Assembly (NCBI GenBank): GCA_002633005.1
Contig: NMRA01000076.1
Location: 21,284-85,283, forward strand
Source: Phoronis australis
Lineage: Eukaryota > Phoronida > Phoronidae
Reading direction: 5' to 3'
DNA length: 64,000 nucleotides
The notes below the pieces were generated by a model. It saw only the letters and a program-made list of their open reading frames with translations. It had not been told where the DNA came from and ran no database searches. The position numbers were made by a program, and so were the translations under genes. This document shows, piece by piece, positions 27,101 through 38,141 of this stretch (position 1 is its first letter; each line of letters begins with the position of its first letter).

Positions 27101-27551
27101 ACTTGATGCAAATGCCAACTGGTGACACACATTGTGCTCATTACGGTCTTCATCTCCAAGGGAAAGTCATTCTTTCACACAGTCAATGCTCTTTGCCCAT
27201 GTCACTTTCGAGAAACTCAGCAAATCAGATGAATTTAGTGCTTGAAGGTGTATGCAGCATTTATTTACAGCATGTTAGATTAGGTCTGCAGTTACTTAAT
27301 TTCTGAACTTGTGATTGGCTAAAATGCCATCTTGTGCTAGTCTTTTGTTGGATTTAGCGCTACCTCTTGTTTAATAATGTAACATTTGGACTCACAAAAA
27401 ACAGTTTTTCTACAAAAAATGTGCAACTTAAAACGTGGGAACTTCTCAGATATCAATTGCTTAATGGTATATCTAGCCATAAAGAAAAGTTCCAAGTTGC
27501 CCCCTAAAATGGTCACAAGATGAAAAGACTGGAGCTACGGCCCATGGCCTA
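24168..27551 (-). mobile_element. TAGGCC transposon, copy 2 (3.4 kb, 3-bp TSD GAC), inverted
   Basis: The ends are TAGGCCATGGGCC and GGCCCATGGCCTA, with GAC at 24165-24167 and 27552-27554. The uninterrupted host site survives in K2 near 36644 (CTGACGGCACACGGAGGTGTT), confirming insertion into a Kolobok-like element. It is homologous over its length to 19833-23054 in opposite orientation. Confidence 0.75.
25048..25410 (-). pseudogene. TAGGCC-element protein exon, best-preserved frame
   Basis: 120 open codons, of which the first dozen or so lie at a probable splice acceptor. It contains 'ERDLVALEVKYYRSCYKSFT' followed by a charged, helical segment. The paralogue at 29148-29525 has a 5-residue difference in the middle. 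It is probably one exon of a multi-exon transposon gene. No catalytic motif is seen, and the function is unknown. Confidence 0.5.
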
Positions 27552-28741
27552 GACGGAGGTGTTGAAATTATCCAATGACTTAATTAGTTTCACACGCAGT
27601 CTGTTCAGCAGTTTACAACACGGGTTAGTGGTGTCAGCTTATCGCTTGAATTCATCGTTTAACACCAATAAATCATCAAACTTCGATGTTAAACCCTTAA
27701 AAATGCATCGATTTCTTATAAAATGTGTTGTTTTATTTCGCTGTTACGAATTTACTGGTATTTGGACATACGGTAGCCTTCAAAATTAGGCACTGAGGCC
27801 GTCATTAGCAGGAGTTTGGGGTCTGTTTGGAGATAAATTCGAAGTATTCTTCCGTGAAGTAGGCAGGAGAACCTAGATCTTTGTTGTTTATACTTGTGAT
27901 TTTTTGAGTTCTCCCAGCCAGTGGCTTGCACCAGATCAGTACCGTCGCGGCCGCCGGGACTGGCACGAACATAAACCAGCTTGAGATGGAAACTAAACCT
28001 CCAGTCACGAGAAGACTATGATAGTGAGCCAAAGAAATAATGTGCACGTAATTATTTATATGAATTAGCCACGAAACTGAAAATCAACTTACTTGTCGGG
28101 GGCCGCGAATTCGGGTTCCCCTTCCACAGACCGTCAGGGCAAAGTTTGTACAGTAAAAATGATTTGAATAATGTATTTTAGTAAATAAAGATTCCCCTAA
28201 CATGTGACAATAGCATATAAAATCGAGTAATTGTTTCACAACAGATTTCTGTCAGCAAACACTGAATTAGCATGCGTTCACACGGCCTCCGTACCCTGTC
28301 AGTTACTTTTGTTACCGGCATCAAAAGCCGGTAACGCAGTGATTTATTCTTTGCTGGCTTCTCAAAACATTTGCACTCACGAGCACTACAAGGCATCAAT
28401 TGTATCTAATGAGACAGACTTTGTTTCAGTTTCATATAAACATTGGTTAGGATCATTTTAGGATGAGTTCATTTTGAAACGGAACGCAGAATAGTAATCG
28501 TCTACATGGCAACTCGCCCAGCGCCAATCCCGACGTAATGAAGAGCTCATCCGACGAAGACTTCACGGATCGTTAGGTTTCACAGGATATCAGTTCGAAC
28601 CGGAATACACTGATCAAGAAATACTAGAGAGGCGCTGTGAACATGCATAGGCAACAGAACGTATGGATAGTTCTTTGGTAAGCCGGAATTCGTCAGAGAA
28701 ATCAAGGTCGACGAAATGCCGGCCGCAGACATTGAGATGTT

Positions 28742-28877
28742 TCAGGGCCTCATACTTGCGTACCTTTCATTCTTCACTACCGCGAGCCACTTCCTAAGCA
28801 TTTCGGGCTCTCGAGGAAGTCGAAAAAACGTTATACCGGCTTTTTTCACATCTTCATAGCTCGGACAAGCAGGAACA
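28742..28877 (-). pseudogene. THAP zinc-finger relic (duplicate 1)
   Basis: This is a truncated copy of the THAP relic at 32818-32958, cut by the N at the duplication junction. It has the same 'EPEMLRKWL' core and no complete domain. Confidence 0.5.
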
Positions 28878-28878
28878 N

Positions 28879-31627
28879 CTAGAGATGTAAATATGAAAAT
28901 AGAAAAATATTTCACAAATCGCCAGGCTCACTGGACCAATTACTACCCTGGTTTCTGTCACTTGATGAGATGTCTATCCAAGTTCCTCCGGCTGGGATGC
29001 AAGTCCATCACACTGTTTCTCATCAATTTCATCACTAACTTTGACATTCCCAGTTTTGGCAATTGCACATTTCAGTGCATTTTAGTCCAACATTAACAGA
29101 AGAACAAATGTTTGTTTAAATACAATTCACTCTGATTCTGTTTTGAACTAAAGAATTGTTAGAATAGGGTAAATTCTCAGTAATTTCAATTTCAGACTTC
29201 TAGTTCGGACACATACATTACAAGCTTTTTTGGATAAAGTTTCCTCGAGGAGTGACTTTAACAGAGTCAAATGCAATTTTTCCCCATGCGAGATTATTCG
29301 TTGCTCCACAACTTCAAAGCAAAACTCTTGAAGTACATCTGTGAAAATTCCACTATCGTTAGATTTCTGTTTTGTCAGTAGTTTTGTGAAGCTTTTGTAG
29401 CAAGAACGATAGTATTTGACTTCGAGTGCTACCAGATCTCTTTCCTGTACTATGATCAAAAGGTAAATGCCATTTCCTGCCATAGCAGCATCCAAAAATA
29501 ACCCACCTACAACCAAGCAAAACAAAAATAAAAACCGTTGTCAGAGTTTAAAAATATGGAAAGCATTGTAGGCCTGTCCTACTAAATGATAGATGTGGAA
29601 TTGTACTCAATTCTTTAGTGCAATAACTGAATGGAAGTAAAAAGAATGACCAAAACATTGATAGTAAGTACTCAAAATGAGACATGCATATACACGGCCT
29701 GACGTGTTGTGCTCAAAAGTGAAAAAGATACCCATTTGTTTGTAAGCAAAATGGTCTTGAAAACAAATTTGAAAGTTAACATACAATTTCAGATATGCAC
29801 ACAAGTCTTTACAATCATGGAAGTATTCTAAAATGTACTTTCACTCAAATAAATTTAGTTATATCAAAAAACACAAAAAAGTAGAACTTTTGAAGATAGT
29901 GTTCCAACAACACTGTACAAAAATTCTTTGAAAGCAAACCAACAAAAAACTATGTTGAATGAGTAAAAACTCAATAAAAATGACTGTTCTCAGAATATTT
30001 GCTATGTGTTTTGTTATTCTTCAACCATATGGGTGAAGCTGCACCTACTTCTGAAATACAGGAACCTATGCGCCTTTTAGCGAAGTCTGAGAGTAAAAGT
30101 AGGTTGACAATGTTAAAGGTGGTGCTCCAGATATAGGTGCTTTCTGTAGTCAATAATTACATTATAGTAGAACTACACTAAAACAGTAAAACGACTAGCG
30201 TCGGTAGTAAAATATATTAAAATATTCCCACGTCTTGAGCGATGCGCTTTTTGTTCATCGGTAACCGCACGGCATTCCAACATCTATTTGATTTCAATAA
30301 TGACATTGATGGCCAATCACCTGGGCCCAGGGTGTAATCTCCAAACTCATACTCAAAGCCTAACCATCCACAGAGCACAATTCAAGTGAATTTACTAGAA
30401 TTGTGGCATGCAATTGGTTAGTTTTCGAGCTGAGCTTCGAGTATGGAGATTACCTCTCCCCTATCCCTGGACATTACAAAAAGTATAATTTTGATAGACA
30501 TCTTACACCATGCCCAGAATTATGGTTACAGAGAAAATAACAATGTATACTGAAGAAAATGGTCATCTTGTTATTGGATTATGTGCCCTACCTGCATTTG
30601 AATACCATCACAAAGGTGGATTATTCAGTGAATTATCTGGATGATCGATCCAAACACAAGCAGGCCAGACACAGAATCCAGGGAACAGTCTTTTTACGAG
30701 TTGTGCATGTGAGGGTTTTCCAGTCAGTTCGTACCTTAGTCAACTCGCACCTAAGTCAACTAATACCCGTGCTAAAAGCAATAACTAATAAACTTCATTT
30801 TCATTCACTAAGTAACGGGTAAAATTGAGTTGTTTTTCATAAATATGGCACGATTGATTGATTTTTTTAAATCACTGCTTTGCCAAATTACGTAGTTTTG
30901 AAAATTGACTTGGGTACGTGTTGATTTGGGTATGAAGTGACCTGTTTCCTACTGAGGCTCTGACTCAGTGACTTGCATCAATTTATCATACTCCCACGAA
31001 AAATTTAACACTCACCATCATCTTGGTCGTAATCAGTGGGTTCTATTCTCGGCATACTTTATAGTTTCGCAATCTTTCCTCTTTGCTCTTTCACTCTTTG
31101 TAACGCAAGCAAGCTTGTATAAAATGATTTGTGATACTACTGCCTGATACCCACGGCCACGCCAATCCCTGAAGTTACTTGATGCAAATGCTAACTGGTG
31201 ACACACATTGTGCTCATTACGGTCTTCATCTCCAAGGGAAAGTCATTCTTTCACACAGTCAATGCTCTTTGCCCATGTCACTTTCGAGAAACTCAGCAAA
31301 TCAGATGAATTTAGTGCTTGAAGGTGTATGCAGCATTTATTTACAGCATGTTAGATTAGGTCTGCAGTTACTTAATTTCTGAACTTGTGATTGGCTAAAA
31401 TGCCATCTTGTGCTAGTCTTTTGTTGGATTTAGCGCTACCTCTTGTTTAATAATGTAACATTTGGACTCACAAAAAACAGTTTTTCTACAAAAAATGTGC
31501 AACTTAAAACGTGGGAACTTCTCAGATATCAATTGCTTAATGGTATATCTAGCCATAAAGAAAAGTTCCAAGTTGCCCCCTAAAATGGTCACAAGATGAA
31601 AAGACTGGAGCTACGGCCCATGGCCTA
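28879..31627 (-). mobile_element. TAGGCC transposon, copy 3 (5' truncated)
   Basis: It is the duplicate of 24770-27551, ending GGCCCATGGCCTA and followed by GAC (31628-31630). The other terminus is missing because the copy starts at the N junction. It contains the frame 29148-29525. Confidence 0.7.
29148..29525 (-). pseudogene. TAGGCC-element protein exon, duplicate
   Basis: A 125-codon frame paralogous to 25048-25410 with the same 'KYYRSCYKSFT' core. It carries an extra 'RIISHG'-type segment where the other copy is shortened. The same limits on function apply. Confidence 0.5.
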
Positions 31628-32817
31628 GACGGAGGTGTTGAAATTATCCAATGACTTAATTAGTTTCACACGCAGTCTGTTCAGCAGTTTACAACACGGG
31701 TTAGTGGTGTCAGCTTATCGCTTGAATTCATCGTTTAACACCAATAAATCATCAAACTTCGATGTTAAACCCTTAAAAATGCATCGATTTCTTATAAAAT
31801 GTGTTGTTTTATTTCGCTGTTACGAATTTACTGGTATTTGGACATACCGTAGCCTTCAAAATTAGGCACTGAGGCCGTCATTAGCAGGAGTTTGGGGTCT
31901 GTTTGGAGATAAATTCGAAGTATTCTTCCGTGAAGTAGGCAGGAGAACCTAAATCTTTGTTGTTTATACTTGTGATTTTTTGAGTTCTCCCAGCCAGTGG
32001 CTTGCACCAGATCAGGCCCGTCGCGGCCGCCGGGACTGGCACGAACATAAACCAGCTTGAGATGGAAACTAAACCTCCAGTCACGAGAAGACTATAATAG
32101 TGAGCCAAAGAAATAATGTGCACGTAATTATTTATATGAATTAGCCACGAAACTGAAAATCAACTTACTTGTCGGGGGCCGCGAATTCGGGTTCCCCTTC
32201 CACAGACCGTCAGGGCAAAGTTTGTACAGTAAAAATGATTTGAATAATGTATTTTAGTAAATAAAGATTCCCCTAACATGTGACAATAGCATATAAAATC
32301 GAGTAATTGTTTCACAACAGATTTCTGTCAGCAAACACTGAATTAGCATGCGTTCACACGGCCTCCGTACCCTGTCAGTTACTTTTGTTACCGGCATCAA
32401 AAGCCGGTAACGCAGTGATTTATTCTTTGCTGGCTTCTCAAAACATTTGCACTCACGAGCACTACAAGGCATCAATTGTATCTAATGAGACAGACTTTGT
32501 TTCAGTTTCATATAAACATTGGTTAGGATCATTTTAGGATGAGTTCATTTTGAAACGGAACGCAGAATAGTAATCGTCTACATGGCAACTCGCCCAGCGC
32601 CAATCCCGACGTAATCAAGAGCTCATCCGACGAAGACTTCACGGATCGTTAGGTTTCACAGGATATCAGTTCGAACCGGAATACACTGATCAAGAAATAC
32701 TAGAGAGGCGCTGTGAACATGCATAGGCAACAGAACGTATGGGTAGTTCTTTGGTAAGCCGGAATTCGTCAGAGAAATCAAGGTCGACGAAATGCCGGCC
32801 GCAGACATTGAGATGTT

Positions 32818-32958
32818 TCAGGGCCTCATACTTGCGTACCTTTCATTCTTCACTACCGCGAGCCACTTCCTAAGCATTTCGGGCTCTCGAGGAAGTCGAA
32901 AAAACGTTATACCGGCTTTTTTCACATCTTCATAGCTCGGACAAGCAGGAACAAATGC
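32818..32958 (-). pseudogene. THAP zinc-finger relic in K1
   Basis: The minus-strand frame reads 'FVPACPSYEDVKKAGITFF', then 'LPREPEMLRKWLAVVKNERY', then a stop. This matches the first half of a THAP domain: the second Cys, the aromatic core and the invariant Trp of 'RKWL'. The first zinc Cys and the C-terminal CxxH are missing, so it is non-functional as it stands. Confidence 0.6.
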
Positions 32959-33169
32959 ACCGCTATATGGCAGCATTCACTCTGCAGACGAACCACTGAC
33001 GTCGCTGCGTCGCTTCTCACCTTCCTCACAGGTTAACGCGACACCTCCGGGCAAGGGGCAAGGTGAGGTCGACCGTATACGAGGCGATGTGGATACAGAC
33101 CGATTAAGTCGGTAAAAAAGACTAATTAATTCGGGTGGCATTCTCCTTTAAAGCACTTTAGAGATTCTA

Positions 33170-33850
33170 GAATTTTTTGAGAGCAAATCGTAACAGCTAA
33201 TGATATGATTAGATAAGATCATGTGGTTTTTATTAGCCAATCGCTAAATAAGTAGATTATTATAATTTGGGCTGAAATTAACAGGGTATTCAGATGAGCT
33301 ATAAGACTAAAAGACTTGCTACAGTGTACAGAGGAAATTGTACAAAAGAGCCATCTTGTGGAAGATTCTAAAGAGGATCTTGGCAAGGGTAAGGGTTAAC
33401 GAACAGGAAGTTAACTAAGAGCTTGTCACTTGCATCGCGAGTAGTAAGATGCTGCCTATACGTGTTGCGTCACCAGAGACTGACCAGCAAGAAGAATCGT
33501 GGGTAGAAGATACTGCCTGCAAGTGTTGTCACGAAGAAGTGTGACCAGCGAGTACACTGTAACAGTGCAGTGTGAATTAGCTTGAAGACTCAACAACATG
33601 ACTGTCATACAACAAGTGGAGAGCCATACAGCTTGGATAGCTGATAAGACATTTGATTATTTTGGCTGATTGATTGAAGTAATCTTTAAAGATGGCCCCA
33701 GCGCAGTTACTCTTCTCTGTAGTTGATTACTCAATTATTATCAGGTTTCACTTGTTTAAATAGTGGTTTTACTATAATAAATTAATTACTGGATTTAATC
33801 ATTCTTTCTCCATCTATGCACAATTTCAAAGCATAGTTATCTTTTAAACA
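33170..33850 (+). repeat. Possible LTR-like remnant
   Basis: A compact stretch holds a 61-bp imperfect tandem repeat (units starting at 33441 and 33502, each with GTAG..AGATxCTGCCT and GACCAGC). It is followed at about 33775 by AATAAATTAATTACTGG and a T-rich tail. Such an arrangement resembles the end of a solo LTR, but no TG/CA borders or target duplication can be fixed. Confidence 0.25.
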
Positions 33851-34761
33851 AATCCATAGTCAATCTTTGACAGTGTTCGTTGGCACTAACGTTCCAAAAA
33901 ATTCTTTGCTCCCTCTTTTCCATTTAAGAAGATGAACTATACATCCAATAATCGAGATTTTTTAATACTTATTTACAAAAAGGCATTTCCAATTTTGAGT
34001 TGTTGATTCGTAGTAACCGGTACCTGTAAAAGAGAAAAGAAAAACAAGGATCAAATATACTTGGGAGCCATTTTGATACATCTGTTTTCTCCACGAACAG
34101 TTTTAATATGTCGCTTCAAAAGGATAGAGTTCAGTAATTCTATTACCTTGCAAAAAATCTATCCAAAATCACGCGTTCTCATTTAAAATACACGGCAACA
34201 TCTCACGTAATCTTGCGAAGTCTTGCTTTTCAGCGAACTCCAAGAGTGACTGAACTCAGGGCAGGTTTGAGTGTTTTGCAACATACGGGCTTTTTTGCGC
34301 ATAACAAAGAAGGCCTGCCAGGTCGAGTGCAGTTAGGTCTTTCTGACAGACTTGGATTCTCACCGATTATTATGTAGCATGCCACACACAATACCAGGAA
34401 TTTGTCACACATGAATGTGAGTCAATCTTATTTGTTAACTTGAAAACTTTTAACCATTAAAAGAATGAGACCGGCGGGATTGTGTCATTCCGTACCAGTC
34501 CAATGTGGCAGAGGTTGAACCAGATAAACACCATAAACACCTGACCTGATGCATTACTGAGCATTATGTGGACCAGACCCGCGTTCCGTCAAAGCAACTG
34601 AATTCTTCTTTAGGCCTCTTAACGCTGAAACATTTAAGTCTCGAATTGTTTCTTTCTCAGGTGCAAAGTGACTTTGGTCTTGCAAAGAACCGACAGTTCG
34701 TTATTACCTATAACTATTAACTATGAATAAAAGGGCGTTCCGTAACAAGTCAAAAGTAGAA

Positions 34762-34898
34762 CCTGGCGTACGTTCAGTAGACGCTAGGACCTAGCTAAAA
34801 CATAGTCAAAGTCACATGTTCTCATTTGAAATACACAGCAATTTCTCACGTAGTCTTGCTTTTTAGCGAGGTCCTAGCGTTACTGAACGGGAGGCTGG
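34762..34898 (-). repeat. GTTCAGTA foldback MITE, copy 1
   Basis: The ends are inverted repeats, CGTTCAGTAGACGCTAGGAC and GTCCTAGCGTTACTGAACG, extending outward through CCTGGCG / GAGGCTGG. A second copy lies inverted at 46581-46739. Weaker traces are at 34160-34265, 38880-38910 and 39570-39650. Confidence 0.65.
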
Positions 34899-36045
34899 TT
34901 TCATGCAATGATATGATTTCCAAACTCAAAGATTACACCTATTTTGACTAAGGAACAACTTGAAGCTAATTCCATAACTTAATAAGAAAATAGTTATTTG
35001 TCTGAACATGGGTTTATAGTCTTTTTTGAATAAGTAAATATTTTATTTCTCAAAAGAAGGAAAATATCAGCAAATGCTAAGTAATAACTATCTAGCAATG
35101 AAAAAGATACAACAGTCACACACCGTTCAATCCATACATGTACACCCACGCACTCTTAATGAACATGTTACTTCCAAAATTATACACGTGCGAGAAAATG
35201 CATGTCTAAGTATTTACAGAGCGCTTCCCAAAGGTGAAATTCATTTTTTTTAAACTGATGATCAGCTTTCGTTTAACTTTGATATAATGATACAACAAAT
35301 ATAAAGACTTTTCAAATGTAGGCTTGCTGTGGTCCAAAGATGATTGAAATATAAAGTACTGGCTAAAACTAAGTACAGTGTTAATCTCTTCAAATTTAGG
35401 TCCAAAATACGTGTTCAAAATGTTAGTCAATTCAACTAAACGCCGCTAATCATCGACGGGGTGGTGTGACATTTGTGTTTTGAAACCTGTGATACCTCAG
35501 GCCTGTTTTGTGGTTAGAGGGTCATCAACTGAGAGCTTATCCCTGTATCAAACACAACGCACTCGAGGTCAAACAAAAATGTCAAAATTAAATTGCGTGA
35601 TCTCGTCAAGCTTGCAAGAAACAAACTTCTCCGAAAGCACCCCTGTGTTCGTGTTAAATATCCACGTCCCAGGGTCTAATCTTCCAGGTCCCACTGAACC
35701 CGGATTCACCATTCACTGCTGCCCTTAGGATTCGAGAATAAATTTTTAAGTTTACCTGAATTGTGCCATGTACTCAATTTTACAGTCGATTTTCGTTTAC
35801 AGAGATTAGACTGGGGCCCTAGATCTTCATTGCAGGAATAACGTAAGATTTAATTCAAGCTGTGAGGCTAAATTTTCAGCGTTTCAGAATGGCCGTTATA
35901 GCCGAATCAGAATTTAGATTTAGATTCTCAGGAAATTGTTTATGATAGTTCAAGTGTGTTTTAAAACGGTAACGAGGACCACAAAGCCCAGATTTTAAGA
36001 GTTGCACATCTTGATTTATAAAATCGGTTGTTTATCTTATGCCAG

Positions 36046-36204
36046 GTGGACGTTTGTCTGAGCACAAGTGACTATTTGACACTGATCCAGGCGTCTGTGT
36101 CCGAACAACTCAACCTTCCGTCTGATAGCGTACGAAGTGTAGAGACGGTGTTCGTGAAAGATGAAGCTCAGAAGGTGGTGTTGAATTCTTCTAACGCGTC
36201 CCAG
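36046..36204 (+). CDS. Ligase copy 1, exon 2
   Basis: 53 codons between the acceptor GCCAG and the donor CAG|GTAAAT, phase 0 at both ends. It encodes 'VDVCLSTSDYLTLIQA' and 'LNLPSDSV', which fits the segment before the ATP-grasp core where BacD-type ligases have a D/E-containing strand and a 'LGLPG' loop. Confidence 0.8.
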
Positions 36205-36581
36205 GTAAATTGCACAGACTAGATCCGCGTTATTATTATTATTATTGGAAAACTTCTGTTATTCTTTGTAAAGTCCATTCATAAAAGTCACGGATATACT
36301 CTGATGTAAAAAGATATCTGCTGGTCCGCCACATTCGTAAGTTCTACCTTATATCAGTGAGCTATATTAAGATGTTGATCGTGTTCAAAGTATGCACCAA
36401 ATTAAGGAATCTTTATCGTGCTATTATGTTTTCCTTTTTGCTGTTATCAAACTGCAAGCTTTTTCGAACAAGTTCTGTACCTCTGCCGGAATCAGAAAAT
36501 CATCGATTTTGCTGGTCTGTTTCCATGACCTGAGTTCCCTGCATATCCTATCAGGGACGATTGGTCATTTCATCCTATTAA

Positions 36582-38141
36582 AGGAGAATGCCACCTAAAA
36601 AACAACCTATGTTCGGTTGCGTTACCTGACACCTGACGGCACACGGAGGTGTTGAAATTATCCAATGACGTCATTCAGGGTTTCACACGCAGTCTGTTCA
36701 GGAGTTCACAACACGTGCTACTGGTGTCAGTACAGCTGTTACGAATTTATCGGTATTTGGACACACCGTAGCCTACAAAGTTCGGCAGGCCAATTTACCA
36801 AGGTCCGTAGCATGAGTTTGTTGTCTGTTCGGAGATAAATTCAAAGTATACTTCCGTGAAATACAGACAGGAGAACCTAGATCTGTGTTGCTTAGACTTG
36901 TGATTTTTTGAGTTCTAAACAAACAAAACGCTTGTTATCCCGGCCAGTGGCTCGGAATCCGATCAAGCCAGTTGCGGCCAGACTGACTCGATATGCCGGC
37001 CAGAGGCTCGCACCCGATCAGGCCCGTCGTGGCCGCCGGGACAGGCACGAACATAAACCAGCGTGAGTTGGAAACTAAAGCTCCAGTCAAGAAAAGACTA
37101 ATAGTGAGCCAAAAAATAATGAGCACCTATTTATGTGAATTAGCCACGAAACTGAAAATCTACTTACTTTTCGGTGGCTCCGAAGTCAGGTTCCCTTTCC
37201 ACAGACCGTCAGGGTTAAGGTTGTACAGTAACAATGAATTGAATAATGTATTTGTATTTCTAAATAAAGATTCCTCTAACATGTAACCATAGCATATATA
37301 ATTGTTTCACAACAGCTTTCTGTCAGCAAAAACTGAATTAGCATGCGATCACACGGCTTCGGTGCCCGGTCAATTACCTTTATTGCCGGCATCAAAACCG
37401 GTAACGCAGTGGCTAAGTCCATGCTGGCTTCTCAACATTTGCACTCACGAATACAGCAAAGGTATTGCAAATTATATCTAATGAGGCAGACTTTGTTTCA
37501 GTTTTATATACGCATTGGTTAGGATGAGAATAACTCATTTTGAAACAGAACGCAGAATTATAATCAACGTCTACATGGCAACTCGCCCGGCGCCAATCCC
37601 GACTTAGTCAAGAGCTCATCCGACGAAGACTTCACGGGTCGGATCGTTACGTTTCACAGGCTATCAGCTCGAACCGGAATACACTGATCAAGAGTTACTA
37701 GAGAGGCGCCGTGAACATTTAACGGAACGTATGGATAGTTCTTTGGTAAGCCGGAATTCGTCAGAGAAGTCACTGTCAACGAAATGCCGGCTACAGACAC
37801 GGAGATATTTCATGGCCTCATATTTGCTATTAACAGCGTACCTTTCATTCTTCACTACCACGAGCCATTTCCTAAGCATTTCGGGCTCTCGAGGAAATCG
37901 AAAAAACGATATACTCGCTTTCTTTGCAGCTTCATAGTTCGGACAAGCGGGAACGATGGGCTGCAATGTAGCGGCATTCACTCTGCAGACGAACCACTGA
38001 CGTCACTGCGTCGTTTCTCACCTTCCTCACAGGTTAACGCGACACCTCTCGGCAAGGTGAGATCGACCGTATAAGAGGCGATGTAGATATAAACCGATTA
38101 AGATGGTAAAAAAGACTAATTAAGTCGGGTGGCATTCTCCT
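36582..38141 (+). mobile_element. Kolobok-like TTAA element K2 (1.56 kb, complete)
   Basis: The ends are AGGAGAATGCCACC and its inverse, each bordered by TTAA (36578-36581 and 38142-38145). It carries the THAP relic on the minus strand. It is the cleanest reference copy, with no nested insertion; the site used by the TAGGCC element in K1 is empty here. Confidence 0.75.
37688..37981 (-). pseudogene. THAP domain relic in K2
   Basis: The 97-codon frame contains 'VPACPNYEAAKKASISFFRF', 'EPEMLRKWL' and 'RVCSRHFVDSDF': a near-complete THAP zinc finger (C2CH type, sequence-specific DNA binding, used by P-element and Kolobok transposases). The first zinc Cys is replaced by Pro; K4 keeps it (MVFCIVPAC). 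The second Cys, the Trp and the CxxH are present. No catalytic transposase follows, so this is a decayed, non-autonomous element. Confidence 0.7.

Larger units (their letters stand above)
24770..32953 (+). repeat. Direct duplication of 4.1 kb (24770-28877 and 28879-32953)
   Basis: The two units begin CTAGAGATGTAAATATG and end CAAGCAGGAACA. They abut at a single N (28878). The distal ~1.8 kb (27100-28877 against 31176-32953) is almost identical, while the proximal part differs by scattered substitutions and indels. The unit borders match no transposon end, so an assembly join of two haplotypes is at least as likely as a true tandem duplication. Confidence 0.85.
24062..33147 (+). mobile_element. 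Kolobok-like TTAA element K1, with a nested element and a duplication
   Basis: It starts TTAA-AGGAGAATGCCACCC (TTAA 24058-24061) and ends with the exact inverse followed by TTAA (33148-33151). A TTAA target with a THAP-domain trace is typical of the Kolobok superfamily. A TAGGCC element interrupts it at 24168-27551, and a 4.1 kb direct duplication inflates it. Without those two it would be about 1.6 kb, like K2. A subterminal hairpin word (ATCGAGTAGTTCTACTCGAT) lies near 24107 and recurs in K3 and K4. The THAP relic is on the minus strand. Confidence 0.7.
18606..36045 (+). other. Intron 1 of ligase copy 1 (17.4 kb)
   Basis: It is bounded by GTGAGC and a TTATGCCAG acceptor. The corresponding intron of copy 2 is 3.0 kb. 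Most of the excess is transposon sequence: the 19833-23054 element, the nested block 24062-33147, a possible LTR-like stretch and a MITE. The remaining parts (18606-19830, 23058-24057, 34900-36045) show no gene. Confidence 0.8.
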
